Shown: piece by piece, positions 7,500-8,084 of the stretch
How positions within the stretch are numbered: the stretch's first letter is position 1
Layout of the letters: each line of letters starts with the position of its first letter
NCBI GenBank assembly: GCA_013214275.1
Contig: JABSPP010000066.1
Location: 1 to 8,084 of the forward strand
Length of the DNA: 8,084 bases
Origin: Flavobacteriaceae bacterium
GTDB lineage: Bacteria > Bacteroidota > Bacteroidia > Flavobacteriales > Flavobacteriaceae
Direction of reading: 5' to 3'
Program-made: the position numbers and the translations under genes
Notes under the pieces: generated by a model
Databases searched by the model: none
What the model was told of the DNA's origin: nothing
The model's input: only the letters and a program-made list of their open reading frames with translations

Positions 7500-8007
7500 G
7501 AATGTTGTGGAAATGCTAAATTAGCGAATAAAAACCATGTTTTCAGAACAGTTCTTTGATTTGTTATTAAATTTAGGGGATGATTGGAAAGTAGATGAGG
7601 TTAAGATGAATTTTATATTAGAAGAGGTTGATATTTTTGTCAGCTATATTGGTACTAAGGCAGAATGTCCAGCTAGTTTGGAGTTATGTAGTATTTACGA
7701 TCATCGAGAATCCCTTAGGTGGCGTCATTTAGATACGATGCAGTTTAAGACATTTATCAATTGTAAAGTACCACGGGTGAAGTCCTCACAAGGGGTTAAA
7801 ACAATTGAAGTTCCTTGGGCAGATTCTTTTGAGCGCCATACTTATTTGTTTGAGCGTTTAGCTATAGATTTACTTAAGGCTACAAAGAACCAGACCCAAA
7901 CCGCTAAGCTATTACGCTGTGGCTTTAATGTGATTAACCGTATTATACACCGCTCTGTAGAGAGAGGGATGAAACGTCGTCCGAAAGATGTTGCTTTTAG
8001 TCATTTG
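7489..8007 (+). mobile_element. left part of a probable ISL3-family insertion sequence
   Basis: The block holds a possible left terminal repeat starting near GGTTCTACCACGAATGTTG (7489), with an imperfect palindrome CCAC...GTGG (7496-7510). The N-terminal half of an ISL3-type transposase starts 48 bases in. ISL3 elements typically begin with GG and carry short inverted repeats (family knowledge from memory); the exact end cannot be fixed because the right end and target duplication are not in the window. Similarity to the transposase stops at about 8005-8007, so the right part has been lost or displaced. Confidence 0.45.
7515..7525. repeat. short palindrome GCTAA-A-TTAGC before the transposase gene
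   Basis: A perfect 5-base inverted repeat around one central A lies 11 bases before the transposase ATG and 15 bases from the ketosynthase GTG. It may be a protein-binding site within the IS end or part of a promoter region shared by two divergent genes. It is short enough to be chance. Confidence 0.25.
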
Positions 8008-8025
8008 ATACCAAATCTATTTTAA
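7537..8025 (+). pseudogene. ISL3-family transposase, truncated before the DDE catalytic domain
   Basis: The 162-residue product matches the N-terminal region of ISL3 transposases. A Cys-containing segment (C44 and C51, then SIYDHRE) leads into WRHLDTMQFKTF, then KVPRVKSSQGVKTIEVPWAD, which is the hallmark of the ISL3 zinc-finger/first-HTH region. A helix-turn-helix region at about 102-147 (LFERLAIDLLKATKNQTQTAKLL to RGMKRR) follows. Full-length members have about 400 residues, with a DDE nuclease domain after this point. Here the frame instead gives IPNLF and stops. The classical second Cys pair (often C-P-x-H-G) reads SSQG, so the zinc site may be incomplete, or this may be normal for this branch. 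The fragment could still bind the IS ends and repress transposition, but cannot catalyse it. The ATG at 7537 has no clear ribosome-binding site. It is transcribed divergently from the ketosynthase, 37 bases away. Confidence 0.8.
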
Positions 8026-8055
8026 AATGAGATAAATATTTTGTATCTTTCTATC

Positions 8056-8084
8056 ATGGGAAGACACAGGAAATTCACAATTCA
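8056..8084 (+). CDS. possible start of a second gene, perhaps a transposase OrfA (cut by window end)
   Basis: An ATG at 8056 opens a frame MGRHRKFTI that is still open at the window edge. A short basic start of the form (M)-G-R-x-R-K-F-T is common in IS3-family OrfA proteins. The sequence from about TGATACC (8006) to this ATG would then be the left end of that element, inserted in the ISL3 transposase. Only nine residues are visible, so this rests mainly on context. Confidence 0.3.

Overview
The window looks like AT-rich chromosomal DNA from a member of the Bacteroidota, most probably a flavobacterium-like organism. The grounds are protein-level resemblance (RseP tail, BioB with the Pro/Lys/Arg-rich tail seen in this phylum, an NfeD/flotillin pair, a lipoprotein-type serine hydrolase), a match to the Bacteroidota -7 promoter box (TAnnTTTG) before bioB, and few Shine-Dalgarno sites. 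The exact genus cannot be read from the sequence.

Layout: the left edge (2-790, + strand) is the C-terminal part of the site-2 protease RseP. It converges, with a 21-base gap, on a long run of minus-strand genes. In transcription order (right to left) these are: a beta-ketoacyl-ACP synthase (7499-6285); an NfeD/YuaF-like membrane protein with a C-terminal OB-fold (6225-5650); a flotillin-like SPFH protein (5646-4210), three bases after NfeD; a candidate terminator hairpin (4178-4159); a class A beta-lactamase-fold serine hydrolase broken by an in-frame TAA (4139-3012); biotin synthase bioB (2966-1800); and a JmjC/Cupin_8-type Fe(II)/2-oxoglutarate oxygenase-like protein (1678-812).

The right edge is mobile-element territory. 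A plus-strand gene (7537-8025) is the N-terminal zinc-finger/HTH half of an ISL3-type transposase. It loses similarity where the DDE catalytic domain should begin. A second start, perhaps of another element, follows at 8056 and runs off the window. The ISL3 left end appears to abut, and possibly supply, the start codon of the ketosynthase gene.

Functionally the genes fall into membrane proteostasis and organisation (RseP, NfeD-flotillin), biotin synthesis (BioB, possibly the ketosynthase), and two proteins of unknown substrate (serine hydrolase, cupin). I see no compelling undescribed system. The observations most worth following are the nonsense-interrupted serine hydrolase, the IS junction at the ketosynthase start, and the truncated ISL3 transposase next to a possible nested element. 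No tRNA, rRNA or CRISPR is visible, and no gene-free stretch exceeds about 120 bases.
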